DNA of 18,192 bases from Rickettsiales bacterium (lineage in GTDB: Bacteria > Pseudomonadota > Alphaproteobacteria > TMED127). Where the stretch lies: the NCBI GenBank assembly GCA_002690875.1, contig NZGH01000026.1, forward strand, positions 1 to 18,192. Reading direction: 5' to 3'. This document shows, piece by piece, positions 6,676 to 16,400 of this stretch. Within the stretch, counting starts at the first letter, position 1. Every line of letters begins with the position of its first letter. The notes under the pieces are model-generated. The model searched no databases, was not told the DNA's origin, and was given only the letters and a program-made list of their open reading frames with translations. A program made the translations under genes and the position numbers.

Positions 6676-7618
6676 AACATTTTTTTTAGTTTTTTTTCTT
6701 TCTTTCACTTTTTTTATTAAAAGTCTACTTAGTGATGTTGCTTTTATAACTAATCAAGAATCTAACATGTTAGATGTAATAGATTTAAAACTAAAAAAAA
6801 AAGTTAATCAAATATTAGTTGGTGAAAAACCTGCGGGAATAGCCATTGACAAAAAAAACAAAATCATCTTCGTCTCAAATCCAGAGAGTAATAATATTTC
6901 TAAAGTTGATTTTGAAAAAAATACTCACGAATTCTTTTTTGCCGGAAATAGCCCAATGAGCTTAAATTATTCTAACACAAATAAACTTCTCTATGTAACT
7001 AATTGGTATGAAAATAAAATTTCAGTAGTTAATACTACGAATAACGATCTTATTAAAGAAATTAATGTTGGAAAATCACCTGCAGGCATTTTCTTAGCGG
7101 AGGATTTAAAAAAACTATTTGTCGCAAACAAGGATGACAACACTGTTTCTATCATTGATACCAATGAATTTAAAATTATAAAAAATGTTGAAGTAGGCAA
7201 AGCACCCTATGGAGTTTTTTCATCACCAATGACTGAATTTATATTCATAACAAATGTTCAATCAAACTCAGTATCTTTACTAAATAAAAAAACCTTGAAA
7301 GTTGAAAAAGAAATTAAGGTTGGAAAATGGCCATATCAAGTAGTTTATAACCAAAGAAAGCAAAATATCTATGTTACCAACCAAAGGGATAACAGTTTAT
7401 CAATAATAGATTTAAAAAAAAAAATAGTTACTAAAACAATCAGTGACATTTGTGAATATCCAGAGGGCATTGACATCAGCTACAATCAAAATTTAATTGT
7501 TGTTGCTTGTTGGTTTGAAGATAATATTATTTTAATGGATTTAAATAATGAAAAAGTTTTAGAAAAAATTGGTGTTTCTGGAGGTCCCAGATCATTTGGA
7601 AATTTTATATTAAATTAG
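6659..7618 (+). CDS. Secreted YVTN beta-propeller protein, PQQ-catabolism-associated type
   Basis: This encodes 319 residues. A hydrophobic signal peptide (about 8-25) is followed by roughly seven repeats of about 42 residues with the pattern of YVTN propeller blades: IFVSNPESNNISKVD, LYVTNWYENKISVVN, LFVANKDDNTVSIID, IFITNVQSNSVSLLN, IYVTNQRDNSLSIID and a closing VVACWFEDNIILMD. It resembles the family described as PQQ-dependent catabolism-associated beta-propeller proteins, periplasmic proteins of unknown precise function encoded near quinoprotein alcohol dehydrogenases. No haem-binding CxxCH is present. The start is a TTG at 6659 inside the mxaD coding region: no ATG or GTG lies before the signal peptide in this frame, and an AAAAGG at 6642-6647 could serve as Shine-Dalgarno. 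Only one base separates its stop from transketolase. Confidence 0.8.
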   Translation: MPRQSKTFFLVFFLSFTFFIKSLLSDVAFITNQESNMLDVIDLKLKKKVNQILVGEKPAGIAIDKKNKIIFVSNPESNNISKVDFEKNTHEFFFAGNSPMSLNYSNTNKLLYVTNWYENKISVVNTTNNDLIKEINVGKSPAGIFLAEDLKKLFVANKDDNTVSIIDTNEFKIIKNVEVGKAPYGVFSSPMTEFIFITNVQSNSVSLLNKKTLKVEKEIKVGKWPYQVVYNQRKQNIYVTNQRDNSLSIIDLKKKIVTKTISDICEYPEGIDISYNQNLIVVACWFEDNIILMDLNNEKVLEKIGVSGGPRSFGNFILN

Positions 7619-7619
7619 T

Positions 7620-9578
7620 ATGTCTAGTGAAAAAGATTTAAGAAAAATGTCAAACGCAATAAGAGCTCTTTCAATAGATGCAATTGAAAAAGCTAACTCT
7701 GGGCATCCAGGTATGCCTCTAGGGATGGCTGATGTTGCAACTATTTTATTTTCCAAGTTTTTAAAATATGACCCGTCAATGCCTGATTGGATTAATAGAG
7801 ACAGGTTTGTTTTATCTGCCGGTCACGGCTCTATGTTATTATATGCCATTTCCTATTTAACTGGTTACAAAGACTGTAATTTAAATCAAATTAAAAACTT
7901 CAGACAACTAGGAAGCAAAACAGCTGGACATCCAGAATTTGGACTTTTAAAAAGTATTGAAACTACTACTGGTCCACTCGGACAGGGTCTTGCTAATGCA
8001 GTTGGAATGGCAATAGCTGAGAAAATATTAAATAAAAAATATGGTAAAATTTGTGATCATAACACATGGGTTATAGCTGGCGATGGTTGTTTGATGGAGG
8101 GAATTTCTCATGAAGCAATCTCAATTGCTGGTCATCTTAATTTAAATAAATTAATAGTAATTTTTGATGACAATAAAATATCTATCGATGGACCAACAAG
8201 TCTTACTTGTTCAGATGATCAAAAAAAAAGATTTGAAGCTTGTAATTGGAATACAGTTGAAATAAATGGTCATGACTTTAGTAGTATCGAATATGGGTTA
8301 AAACTTTCTTTAAAGTCCAAAAAACCAACATTGATTATTTCAAAAAGTATTATTGGATATGGCTCCCCAAATAAATCTGGGAGAGAAACTTCCCATGGTT
8401 CTCCACTAGGAGTTAAAGAAGCAATACTTACAAAACAAAAATTGAATTGGCCATATAAAAAATTTCAAATTCCAAATGATATTAAAAATAAATGGATAAA
8501 TATTGGAAAAAAAGGAACAAAAAAAAGAATTATATGGGAAAGTAAATATAAAGGTAAAAACATCTTTAGAAAATTATTATCTCAATTTAAATCAACCCAA
8601 ATTAAAAGAAATAATACAACATCAAATTTTTTGAGAAATCTCTCTATGACCAATAAACCAGAAGCTACTAGGAAGTCATCACAAAAATGTATAGAATTTT
8701 TTTCAAATAAAATACCAAATTTCTTAGGTGGATCTGCAGATCTTACGTCATCTAATCTTACAAAAATATCAAACTCTAAAATTAATGGTAAAAGTATAAA
8801 TTATATACATTACGGTGTAAGAGAACATTTAATGGCTGCAGCTATGAATGGAATAGCTGTCCATGGAGGTTTTCTGCCTTATGGTGGAACTTTTTTAGTT
8901 TTTTCTGATTATTGTAAAAACGCTATAAGATTATCTGCAATGATGAAACAACAGGTAATATATATTTTCACACATGATTCAATAGGTCTTGGAGAAGATG
9001 GTCCCACTCACCAACCAATAGAACATTTAGCAAGCCTTAGATCAATTCCCAACCTTTTTGTGATTCGTCCTTGTGATGCAATAGAAACTTTTGAAGCATG
9101 GGAGTTTGCGATCCAAAATATTAGGTCACCAACGGCATTAATCCTATCAAGACAAAATTTACCTTTAATAAGAAACGATTTCAAAGAAAACAAGCTGAAT
9201 AAAGGGGCCTATTTTCTAAGACAGATTGAAGGGTCAAAGTTTACAATAATATCAACAGGTTCAGAAGTATCTCTTGCACTTAAAGTTCATGATTTTTTTA
9301 ATAGTAAAAAAATTAAAAGCAATTTAGTGTCTATGCCATCGATGGAATTATTTAACAAACAGAGTTCTAAGTACCAAAAAAAATTACTTGGTGATAAACC
9401 AAAAGTAATAATTGAAGCTGCATCAAGTTTTGGCTGGCATAAATACGTTGATAAAAATGACGTATTAGTTAGTATTGATAATTTCGGAGAATCTGGAAAA
9501 GGTAATGACCTTTTTGATTTTTTTGGTTTTAATTGTAATAATATAATTCGCTTAATAAAAAAAAATATTCTGACGTGA
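7620..9578 (+). CDS. tkt: Transketolase
   Basis: This 652-residue thiamine-diphosphate enzyme moves two-carbon ketol units between sugar phosphates in the cytoplasm. It is needed for the pentose-phosphate pathway, the Calvin cycle and ribulose-monophosphate regeneration. Landmarks are SGHPG (27-31), SAGHGSML (67-74), the cofactor motif from GDG (154-156) to DDN (173-175), FLGGSADLTSSNL, and VREHLM with E402 at the position of the catalytic glutamate. A pyrimidine-binding domain (GLGEDGPTHQPIEHL) and a C-terminal domain ending with FGESGKGNDL follow. Length is normal for bacterial transketolase. No Shine-Dalgarno is evident; the ATG comes one base after the beta-propeller stop, so translation is probably coupled. 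The last bases overlap the pgk start (GTGA). Confidence 0.97.
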   Translation: MSSEKDLRKMSNAIRALSIDAIEKANSGHPGMPLGMADVATILFSKFLKYDPSMPDWINRDRFVLSAGHGSMLLYAISYLTGYKDCNLNQIKNFRQLGSKTAGHPEFGLLKSIETTTGPLGQGLANAVGMAIAEKILNKKYGKICDHNTWVIAGDGCLMEGISHEAISIAGHLNLNKLIVIFDDNKISIDGPTSLTCSDDQKKRFEACNWNTVEINGHDFSSIEYGLKLSLKSKKPTLIISKSIIGYGSPNKSGRETSHGSPLGVKEAILTKQKLNWPYKKFQIPNDIKNKWINIGKKGTKKRIIWESKYKGKNIFRKLLSQFKSTQIKRNNTTSNFLRNLSMTNKPEATRKSSQKCIEFFSNKIPNFLGGSADLTSSNLTKISNSKINGKSINYIHYGVREHLMAAAMNGIAVHGGFLPYGGTFLVFSDYCKNAIRLSAMMKQQVIYIFTHDSIGLGEDGPTHQPIEHLASLRSIPNLFVIRPCDAIETFEAWEFAIQNIRSPTALILSRQNLPLIRNDFKENKLNKGAYFLRQIEGSKFTIISTGSEVSLALKVHDFFNSKKIKSNLVSMPSMELFNKQSSKYQKKLLGDKPKVIIEAASSFGWHKYVDKNDVLVSIDNFGESGKGNDLFDFFGFNCNNIIRLIKKNILT

Positions 9579-10762
9579 TTACATTAAAAAAAAGATTTGA
9601 AGACCTTGATAGTTTTGTAATTAACAAAAAAGTAATACTTAGAGTTGATTTAAATTTGCCCCTATTTGAAGGCGAAATTGTCGATTTTACTAGGTTAGAA
9701 AAAGTCTCTCCAACAATTAAATATTTACTGAAAAGAAGAGCAAAAATTATATTAATCGCCCATATGGGTAGACCTAACGAAACTAACAGAGAATCTTTGT
9801 CACTGAGAGTTCTTTCGTCAAAAATAAGTGCCTACATTAATTCTGAATTAGTTTTTATAGAAGATAACATAATGAATATCAAAAAAGATAAAATTGAAAA
9901 AGCTTTTAATAATTGTAACGTTATCCTATTAGAGAATTTAAGATTCTTCAAAGAAGAGGAATCAAATGACGATAGCTTTTCAAAAAAATTATCATCTTTT
10001 GCAGACATATACGTAAATGAAAGCTTTTCAACATGTCATAGAAAACATGCCTCTATTGTTGGAATTCCAAAATTTTTACCATCTTTTCCTGGAATGCTCT
10101 TAGAAAAAGAAGTTTCAAACCTTAAAAAGTTAATTACAAATGCAAATTATAGCTCTGCCGTAGCAATATTTGGTGGTTCAAAAGTGTCAACTAAAATAAA
10201 AGTTATAGAATATTATTTAAAAAAGTTTGGGAAAGTTCTTATAGGTGGGGCAATGGCTAATACGTTCTTATCTTCAAAAAAAATTAATATAGGTGCTTCA
10301 ATATATGAAAAGTCGATGTTAAAAATTGCTAAAAGTCTTTTAGATTATTATGGTGATAAAATAGCTCTTCCAGAGGATGTAGTTACCATTGACAAGTCAA
10401 AAAAAATTCAGCTCAGATCAATCGATGATGTCAAAAAAGATGAAAAAATTTTCGATATAGGTCCACAAACCAGAATGAAATATTTTAGTTTTGTACTTGA
10501 ATCTTCATGCCTCCTGTGGAACGGACCTTTGGGCTTTTATGAACAAAAACCATTTGATGAAGGTACAAATTTTGTTATCAAAGGAGTAAAAAATAATAAT
10601 AATAAAAATTTCTTTTCTGTAGCTGGTGGAGGTGATACTATATCTGTATTAAATCACGCGAAAGCATCTGATTTTTTTTCATTCATTTCGACTGGTGGCG
10701 GAGCATTTCTTGAATTTATACAAGGTAGTGGTCTTCCTGGTCTTGATAGTTTGAACAATTAA
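9575..10762 (+). CDS. pgk: Phosphoglycerate kinase
   Basis: This 395-residue protein interconverts 1,3-bisphosphoglycerate and 3-phosphoglycerate with ADP/ATP, serving glycolysis or, in reverse, CO2 or C1 assimilation. Recognisable blocks are RVDLNLPL (23-30), HMGRP (63-67), LLENLRFF, the substrate loop CHRKHAS, GGSKVSTKI (from 200), WNGPLGFYE (from 315), GGGDT (351-355) and STGGGAFLEF near the end, where the C-terminal lobe binds the nucleotide. It begins with GTG at 9575-9577, overlapping the transketolase TGA as GTGA. A glyceraldehyde-phosphate dehydrogenase gene often stands between tkt and pgk in related clusters and is absent here. Fourteen bases separate it from the aldolase gene. Confidence 0.96.
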   Translation: MITLKKRFEDLDSFVINKKVILRVDLNLPLFEGEIVDFTRLEKVSPTIKYLLKRRAKIILIAHMGRPNETNRESLSLRVLSSKISAYINSELVFIEDNIMNIKKDKIEKAFNNCNVILLENLRFFKEEESNDDSFSKKLSSFADIYVNESFSTCHRKHASIVGIPKFLPSFPGMLLEKEVSNLKKLITNANYSSAVAIFGGSKVSTKIKVIEYYLKKFGKVLIGGAMANTFLSSKKINIGASIYEKSMLKIAKSLLDYYGDKIALPEDVVTIDKSKKIQLRSIDDVKKDEKIFDIGPQTRMKYFSFVLESSCLLWNGPLGFYEQKPFDEGTNFVIKGVKNNNNKNFFSVAGGGDTISVLNHAKASDFFSFISTGGGAFLEFIQGSGLPGLDSLNN

Positions 10763-10776
10763 AGATAAAGAAATTT

Positions 10777-11808
10777 ATGACGAAAAATATTATAAATCAA
10801 ATAGCAAACAAATTGTGTCTCTCTCCAAAAGGTATACTAGCTGCCGATGAAAGTACCAATACGATAAAAAAAAGGTTTGAAACCATTAATGTCGAATCTA
10901 ATTTTGAAAACAGAAGAAGTTATAGAGAATTACTTTTTAAAACAGAAAAACTCAATGAATTTATAAGCGGTGTAATATTATACGATGAAACTATTAAACA
11001 AAACACATCAGAGGGTATTCCCTTTCCAGAATATTTATCGGAGAAGGGAATTATACCTGGGATTAAAGTAGACAAAGGTGCAATACCATTATCGAAAAAC
11101 TCTGAAGAAAAATTCACAGAAGGGCTTGACGGTCTAAATGAGAGATTAAAAGAATATAAAAAGTTAGGGGCTGAGTTCACAAAATGGAGAGCGATAATTA
11201 ATATTGACTCAGAGAAAAAGTATCCCTCATTATATTGCTTAGAATCTAATGCTTTCATGCTTGCAAGATACGCAAAAACTGTTCAAGATAATGACATGGT
11301 TCCAATTGTTGAGCCGGAAGTAATAATGGATGGTAATCATACCATTGAAGATTGTTTTAAAGTAACCTCATCAACTTTAAACAAAGTTTTTGAGCAGCTT
11401 AATCTCCACCAAGTCAGTCTTCCAGGAATTTTGCTCAAACCGAATATGGTGATTTCTGGAACTAATTGTAAAGAACAGTCCTCAGTTGAGAAGGTAGCAA
11501 AGATGACAATACAATGTTTGGAGGAAAATGTACCAAAAGAAGTTCCTGGAATTGTTTTTCTTTCAGGCGGACAAAGCAACGAAAAAGCAACGCTTCATCT
11601 TAATGAAATGAATAAACTCTTTAAAAATCTACCATGGAAGTTAAGCTTCTCATATGGTAGAGCTTTGCAACAACCCTCTATTTCGTCATGGAAGGGTGAA
11701 GAGAACAACATAAAAAAATCTCAAGATGCTCTTTTTAAAAGGAGTAAACTTAATTCATCTGCAACATCAGGAATCTATTCACTAAAAGATGAACAACAGA
11801 TGTTATGA
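10777..11808 (+). CDS. fba: Fructose-bisphosphate aldolase, class I
   Basis: This 343-residue enzyme cleaves or forms fructose 1,6-bisphosphate (and potentially sedoheptulose 1,7-bisphosphate) through a Schiff base. It belongs to the animal/plant-like class I family: LAADEST (21-27, with D24), FTKWRA (134-139), IVEPEV (177-182, with E179 and E181 at active-site positions) and GILLKPNMV with K221 as the Schiff-base lysine. LSGGQS and SYGRALQQP near the C-terminus bind phosphate in the family. It is unrelated to the zinc-dependent class II enzymes used in many CbbA-type operons. The ATG at 10777 lies 14 bp after pgk, preceded only by a weak purine-rich stretch. The stop overlaps the rpe start as ATGA. 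Confidence 0.96.
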   Translation: MTKNIINQIANKLCLSPKGILAADESTNTIKKRFETINVESNFENRRSYRELLFKTEKLNEFISGVILYDETIKQNTSEGIPFPEYLSEKGIIPGIKVDKGAIPLSKNSEEKFTEGLDGLNERLKEYKKLGAEFTKWRAIINIDSEKKYPSLYCLESNAFMLARYAKTVQDNDMVPIVEPEVIMDGNHTIEDCFKVTSSTLNKVFEQLNLHQVSLPGILLKPNMVISGTNCKEQSSVEKVAKMTIQCLEENVPKEVPGIVFLSGGQSNEKATLHLNEMNKLFKNLPWKLSFSYGRALQQPSISSWKGEENNIKKSQDALFKRSKLNSSATSGIYSLKDEQQML

Positions 11809-12455
11809 TTAATAATGTAAAGATTGCTCCATCAATTCTTTCAGCAAACTTCTCAATTTTAGGAGAAGAAATAAAAAAACTTGATGAATCAGGATGTGAT
11901 TATATCCATATAGATGTTATGGATGGTCATTTTGTTCCAAACTTAACAATAGGACCAGATGTTATAAAATCTATTAGGAGTTATTCAAAAAAAACTTTCG
12001 ACGTACATCTTATGATTGACCCAGTAAAAAAATACCTTAAAGACTTCATTGACGCAGGGGCAGATATAATTACAATTCATCAAGAAATCTCAGAAAATAT
12101 TGTTGATTGTATTAATTACATAAAAAGCAGACAAAAAAAAGTTGGGATATGTATCAAGCCTAAAACAATGCCTGAAACCATCAAGGAGTTTATTAATGAC
12201 ATTGATTTAATTTTGATAATGACCGTAGAACCTGGTTTTGGAGGTCAAAAATTTATGACTAATCAAATTGAAAAAATTGTAAAAGTTAAAGAACTTGTTG
12301 GAAAAAGAGTTATTGATATAGAAGTTGATGGTGGAATAAATTTAGAAAATGTAAGAAATGTAAAAGATGCAGGAGCCAATGTTATTGTTTCTGGATCTAC
12401 AATTTTTAAAAACAATGACTATAAAAAAATTATCAATGAACTAAGAGTAAAATGA
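11805..12455 (+). CDS. rpe: Ribulose-phosphate 3-epimerase
   Basis: This 216-residue TIM-barrel enzyme interconverts ribulose 5-phosphate and xylulose 5-phosphate, feeding transketolase encoded three genes upstream. It has IAPSILSANF (7-16), the metal and catalytic segment HIDVMDGHFVPN (H35, D37), H68 in DVHLM, the flexible loop VEPGFGGQKF (141-150) and VDGGINLEN with D175 as second catalytic acid; VSGSTIF binds phosphate. Length is standard. The ATG overlaps the aldolase stop (ATGA) and the gene's own TGA overlaps the start of the efflux adaptor in the same way. Confidence 0.96.
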   Translation: MINNVKIAPSILSANFSILGEEIKKLDESGCDYIHIDVMDGHFVPNLTIGPDVIKSIRSYSKKTFDVHLMIDPVKKYLKDFIDAGADIITIHQEISENIVDCINYIKSRQKKVGICIKPKTMPETIKEFINDIDLILIMTVEPGFGGQKFMTNQIEKIVKVKELVGKRVIDIEVDGGINLENVRNVKDAGANVIVSGSTIFKNNDYKKIINELRVK

Positions 12456-13441
12456 AATTTTTTTTTTTAATATTTTTTCTATTTTATAGTAATTCATTTT
12501 CTCAACAAATTATTACCGTTGTTGCACAGCCTCCTGAAAAAAAAATTACTAACGATACATTAAAACTTCCTGCAAAAATTTTAGCTAATGAAAAAGTTCA
12601 GATAACAACTGTAGTTTCTGAGAAAATAAAAAAAATTGTTTTTAAGGAAGGTAAATTTGTTAAAAAAAATCAAGTTTTAATAGAACTTTATGATGATGAA
12701 GAAAAGGCAATAAAAAAACAAATCTTAGCAGAGGTTAAAGAAGCAAAATTGAATTATGAACGAGCAAATAAACTTTTCTCAAAAGGTAATATTTCTCAAA
12801 CAGTCCTTGATAATCGTCTAATGTTAAAAGATAAGTTAAATGCGAGATTGGAAGAAATAAATGCAAAAATAAATGATTTAAAAATATTAGCTCCTTTTGA
12901 CGGTATCATTAGTGTCAAGAACTTTAGTGAAGGTTCTCTTGTTATGCCAGGAGACGTAATATCTACTCTCTATGATATTAATAATTTAAAAATTCAAGCT
13001 AAAGTCCCAGAAAAATTTGTAAATAAAATAAATGATAAAACAATTTTTTCTCTCAAAAGTTCAATTGATAGTAGTATGAACGTTGAAGGAAAGGTTTCAA
13101 TTATTGACCCATTAGTGGATGACGAGACTAGAACCTTTAAAATCATTGGTATAATTAACAATCCTAATTACCTGTTAAAACCTGGTTTGATGGTAAATTT
13201 AACTTTTAACTTTAATGGTAGAGAATCATTTTTCATAAGAGAAAATGCTGTTTTTAATCAAGACGATATATCGTACGTGTATTTAGTTAATAAAAAAAAT
13301 ATAGTTTTAAAGAAAAAAGTTAATGTGGGTCTAAGAAAAGATGGTTTAGTCGAAATTATAAACGGTTTAAATTCCTTTGATTTGGTTGTTTATGAGGGGA
13401 TAAACAAAATCAAAGAGGGAACATCAGTAAAAGTTAAATGA
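12452..13441 (+). CDS. RND efflux periplasmic adaptor (membrane-fusion protein)
   Basis: This encodes 329 residues. A signal peptide (about 1-17, ending SFSQQ) exports it to the periplasm; no lipobox cysteine is present. Two lipoyl half-motifs (VFKEGKFVKKNQVLIEL and LAPFDGIISVKNFSEGSLV) flank a helical hairpin (about 86-145) that is strongly charged and could be a coiled coil. Beta-barrel and membrane-proximal regions follow, including DPLVDDETRTFKI. The protein would link the inner-membrane pump encoded next to an outer-membrane channel such as TolC, which is not in this window. The gene overlaps rpe and the pump gene by 4 bp each (ATGA), an unusually tight coupling between carbon metabolism and efflux. 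Confidence 0.92.
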   Translation: MKFFFLIFFLFYSNSFSQQIITVVAQPPEKKITNDTLKLPAKILANEKVQITTVVSEKIKKIVFKEGKFVKKNQVLIELYDDEEKAIKKQILAEVKEAKLNYERANKLFSKGNISQTVLDNRLMLKDKLNARLEEINAKINDLKILAPFDGIISVKNFSEGSLVMPGDVISTLYDINNLKIQAKVPEKFVNKINDKTIFSLKSSIDSSMNVEGKVSIIDPLVDDETRTFKIIGIINNPNYLLKPGLMVNLTFNFNGRESFFIRENAVFNQDDISYVYLVNKKNIVLKKKVNVGLRKDGLVEIINGLNSFDLVVYEGINKIKEGTSVKVK

Positions 13442-16400
13442 ACATATCAGAATTTTTTATTAAAAAACCAGTTTTTTGCACGGTTTTAATAAGCTTCATA
13501 ATATTAATTGGACTTCTCTCTCTTAATAAAATACCCCTAAGGCAATTTCCTGATATTGAAAGATCTGAAATTACTATTGATACTATATACCCTGGTGCAG
13601 CATCAAATATTGTCGAAACTAAAATAACAGAAATAATTGAAGCGCAAATTAGTGGAATTGACGGAATTGAATCAATATCTTCAGTTAGTAGAGATGGGCG
13701 ATCAAAAGTAACAATCGAATTTATCGCAGAAAAGGATATTAATGAGGCTGCCAACGATGTTAGAGACGCTGTTTCAAGGATTCTAGAAAATTTACCAAAA
13801 GACTCGGAATCACCTGAAATATCAAAAATCGATTCTGACGGAAATGCAGTAATGTGGTTAAATCTGACATCTGATGACATTACGCAACTTGAACTTACTG
13901 ATTATGCAGAGAGGTATCTAGTAGATCGATTATCAGTTATACCCGGAGTTGCAAAAGTAAGAATTTCAGGTGGTAAAAAAAAATCTCTACGTATTTGGTT
14001 AAATCCAAACCTTCTTTCAAAATACAAAATTTCAGTTCTTGATATAGAGAAAAAAATTAATGAGGAGAATATAGAAGTTCCCGCTGGAAGACTTGAGTCT
14101 AAATTCCGAGACTTTACAGTTAAATTAGATAGCGATTATAAAACGGTTGAAGATTTTCAAAACCTTGTTGTAAAAAAAGGAGATGACTTTTCATTTGTCA
14201 AATTAGGTGACGTTGCAAAAATAGAAATTGGACCTGAAGAAACCAGACAACTTTTTAGAGGTAACGGAGAAGAAATGATTGGTTTAGGAATTTTAAAACA
14301 AACAGAAGCGAATTTAATAAAGGTGACAGACGGTGTTAAAAATGAATTTATAAAAATAAAAAATGAACTTCCTTCAAATATTAAAATTTACCAAAGTTAT
14401 GATACTTCGCTCTTTGTATCTGAAGCACTTAAAGAAGTAATCTTTACGCTATGTTTTGCTATAATTCTGGTAACAATGATAATTTTAATTTTTTTAAGAA
14501 ATATTACCACAACTATAATTCCTTTTTTAACTGTTCCAATTTCAATCCTATCAACTTTTATTTTTCTAAACTTCTTTGGATATACACTTAATCTAATTAC
14601 CTTACTTGCGCTTGTTCTTTGTACAGGACTAGTTATTGACGACTCAATAGTAATGCTTGAAAATATTTATAAAAAAGTGGAATCTGGACTTTCGAAAATA
14701 CAGGCCTCAATTCAGGGTTCCAAAGAGGTTGTTTTTGCAATTATTTCAACTTCAATAGTCTTAATATGTATTTTTATACCAATTATTTTTATAGAAGGTG
14801 ATACTGCAAAGTTATTCAAAGAACTTGCTGTTACAGTTATAGGTGCAATTTTCTTTTCAACGATTATTTCGTTAACTCTTACACCAATGCTATGTTCAAA
14901 GCTTTTGAATGTTAGGGTCACAAAAAATTCAAAGAATAAGTTTGAAGATTTTTATATTTCTTTTTTAAAATTTATTTTAGAAAAGAAAATAATATTCATA
15001 ACTTTTATTATATTAATAATTTTTTCAACAATATATATTTTCCAAAAAGTTTCTAAAGAGCTTTCTCCTAGAGAAGATAGAGGGGCCTTTTTTATGCTTT
15101 TAGAGTCGCCTGAGGGAAGTACCTATCAAAACACAGTAAATCAAATGTTGAAGATAGAAAAAAAACTTATGAAATTCAATGAAAATAAAGAAGCTAAAAG
15201 AATTCTATTGAGAGTTCCACGAAGTTTTTCAGGAACTGAAAACTTCAGTGATGGGATAGGTATAATTGTTTTGGAACATTGGGAAAAAAGAAGAAATATT
15301 TGGAAAATAATTGAAGAAATTAAAAAAATTTCGTCGGAAATTACTGACTCAAGAATTATCATTTTTCCACCAAGGGGACTTGGTCAGAGACGTTCAGGAT
15401 CTCAATTACAATTTGTAATCTCAGGGGACACATATGAAAATATCAATAAAAATATGCAAATTGCTTTAGATGAAGTAAAAAAAAATGATAACTTCTTATT
15501 TGCAAGAATAGATTACAAAAAAAATAGACCTCAAATAGATATTAAAATTGATAAAGACAAAGTATCGGATTTAGGAATTTCAAATCTTGAGATTGGAAGA
15601 ACTCTGGAGGTGCTTCTGGCTGGAAGAAAAGTAAATACTTACATTGAAAACGGTGAAGAATATTATGTAATTCTTCAATCTGTTAAAGAGCAAAGAACAA
15701 ACTCATCAGATATAGGTTCTTTTGAAGTAAAAACACCAGATGGAAAGTTTGTAAGACTTGAAAATTTATTAAAATTTAAAGAAATTACTGAAGCAAAAGA
15801 ATTAAATAGATATAATAAAATGAGATCTATAACTTTAAGTGCTGGTTTGAAAAAGGGTTATTCACTTGGAAAGGCTATTGATTTTCTTGAAAATATTTCG
15901 AAAACTAAATTAGATAGTAGCCTCAAGATTGATTTCAAAGGACAGAGCAAAGAATATAAAAAGTCTTCCAAACAATTTGTGTTTTTATTCATAGTTTCGT
16001 TAATTTTTGTTTATCTAATTCTTTGTGCACAATTTGAAAGTTTTAAGTATCCATTAATTATTATACTTTCTGTTCCATTAACTTTAATTTTCCCTTTGCT
16101 AGCTTTATTAATCTTTAAAAACTCACTGAATATTTTTAGTCAAATTGGTATAATTATATTAATGGGTATATCTGCTAAAAACGGAATTCTAATTGTAGAA
16201 TTTGCTCGTCAACTTAAATCAATTGGTAAGAAATCATACGAATCTTTGATTACTGCATGTAAAATAAGATTTAGGCCCATTATTATGACTGGAATATCAA
16301 CTGTGGTAGGTGTTGTGCCTCTTGTCATTGGCTCAGGAGCTGGCTTTGAATCAAGACTAACCATTGGGATTGTATTGATATCAGGGATAATTTTTTCAAT

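Noticed and set aside
10920..11258. A 112-residue minus-strand open frame within the aldolase gene
   Set aside because: It is antisense to conserved class I aldolase sequence and shows no family features.
13434..13880. A 148-residue open frame on the minus strand within the RND pump gene
   Set aside because: It lies wholly opposite an unmistakable RND N-terminal domain and has no recognisable motif, so it is a shadow frame.
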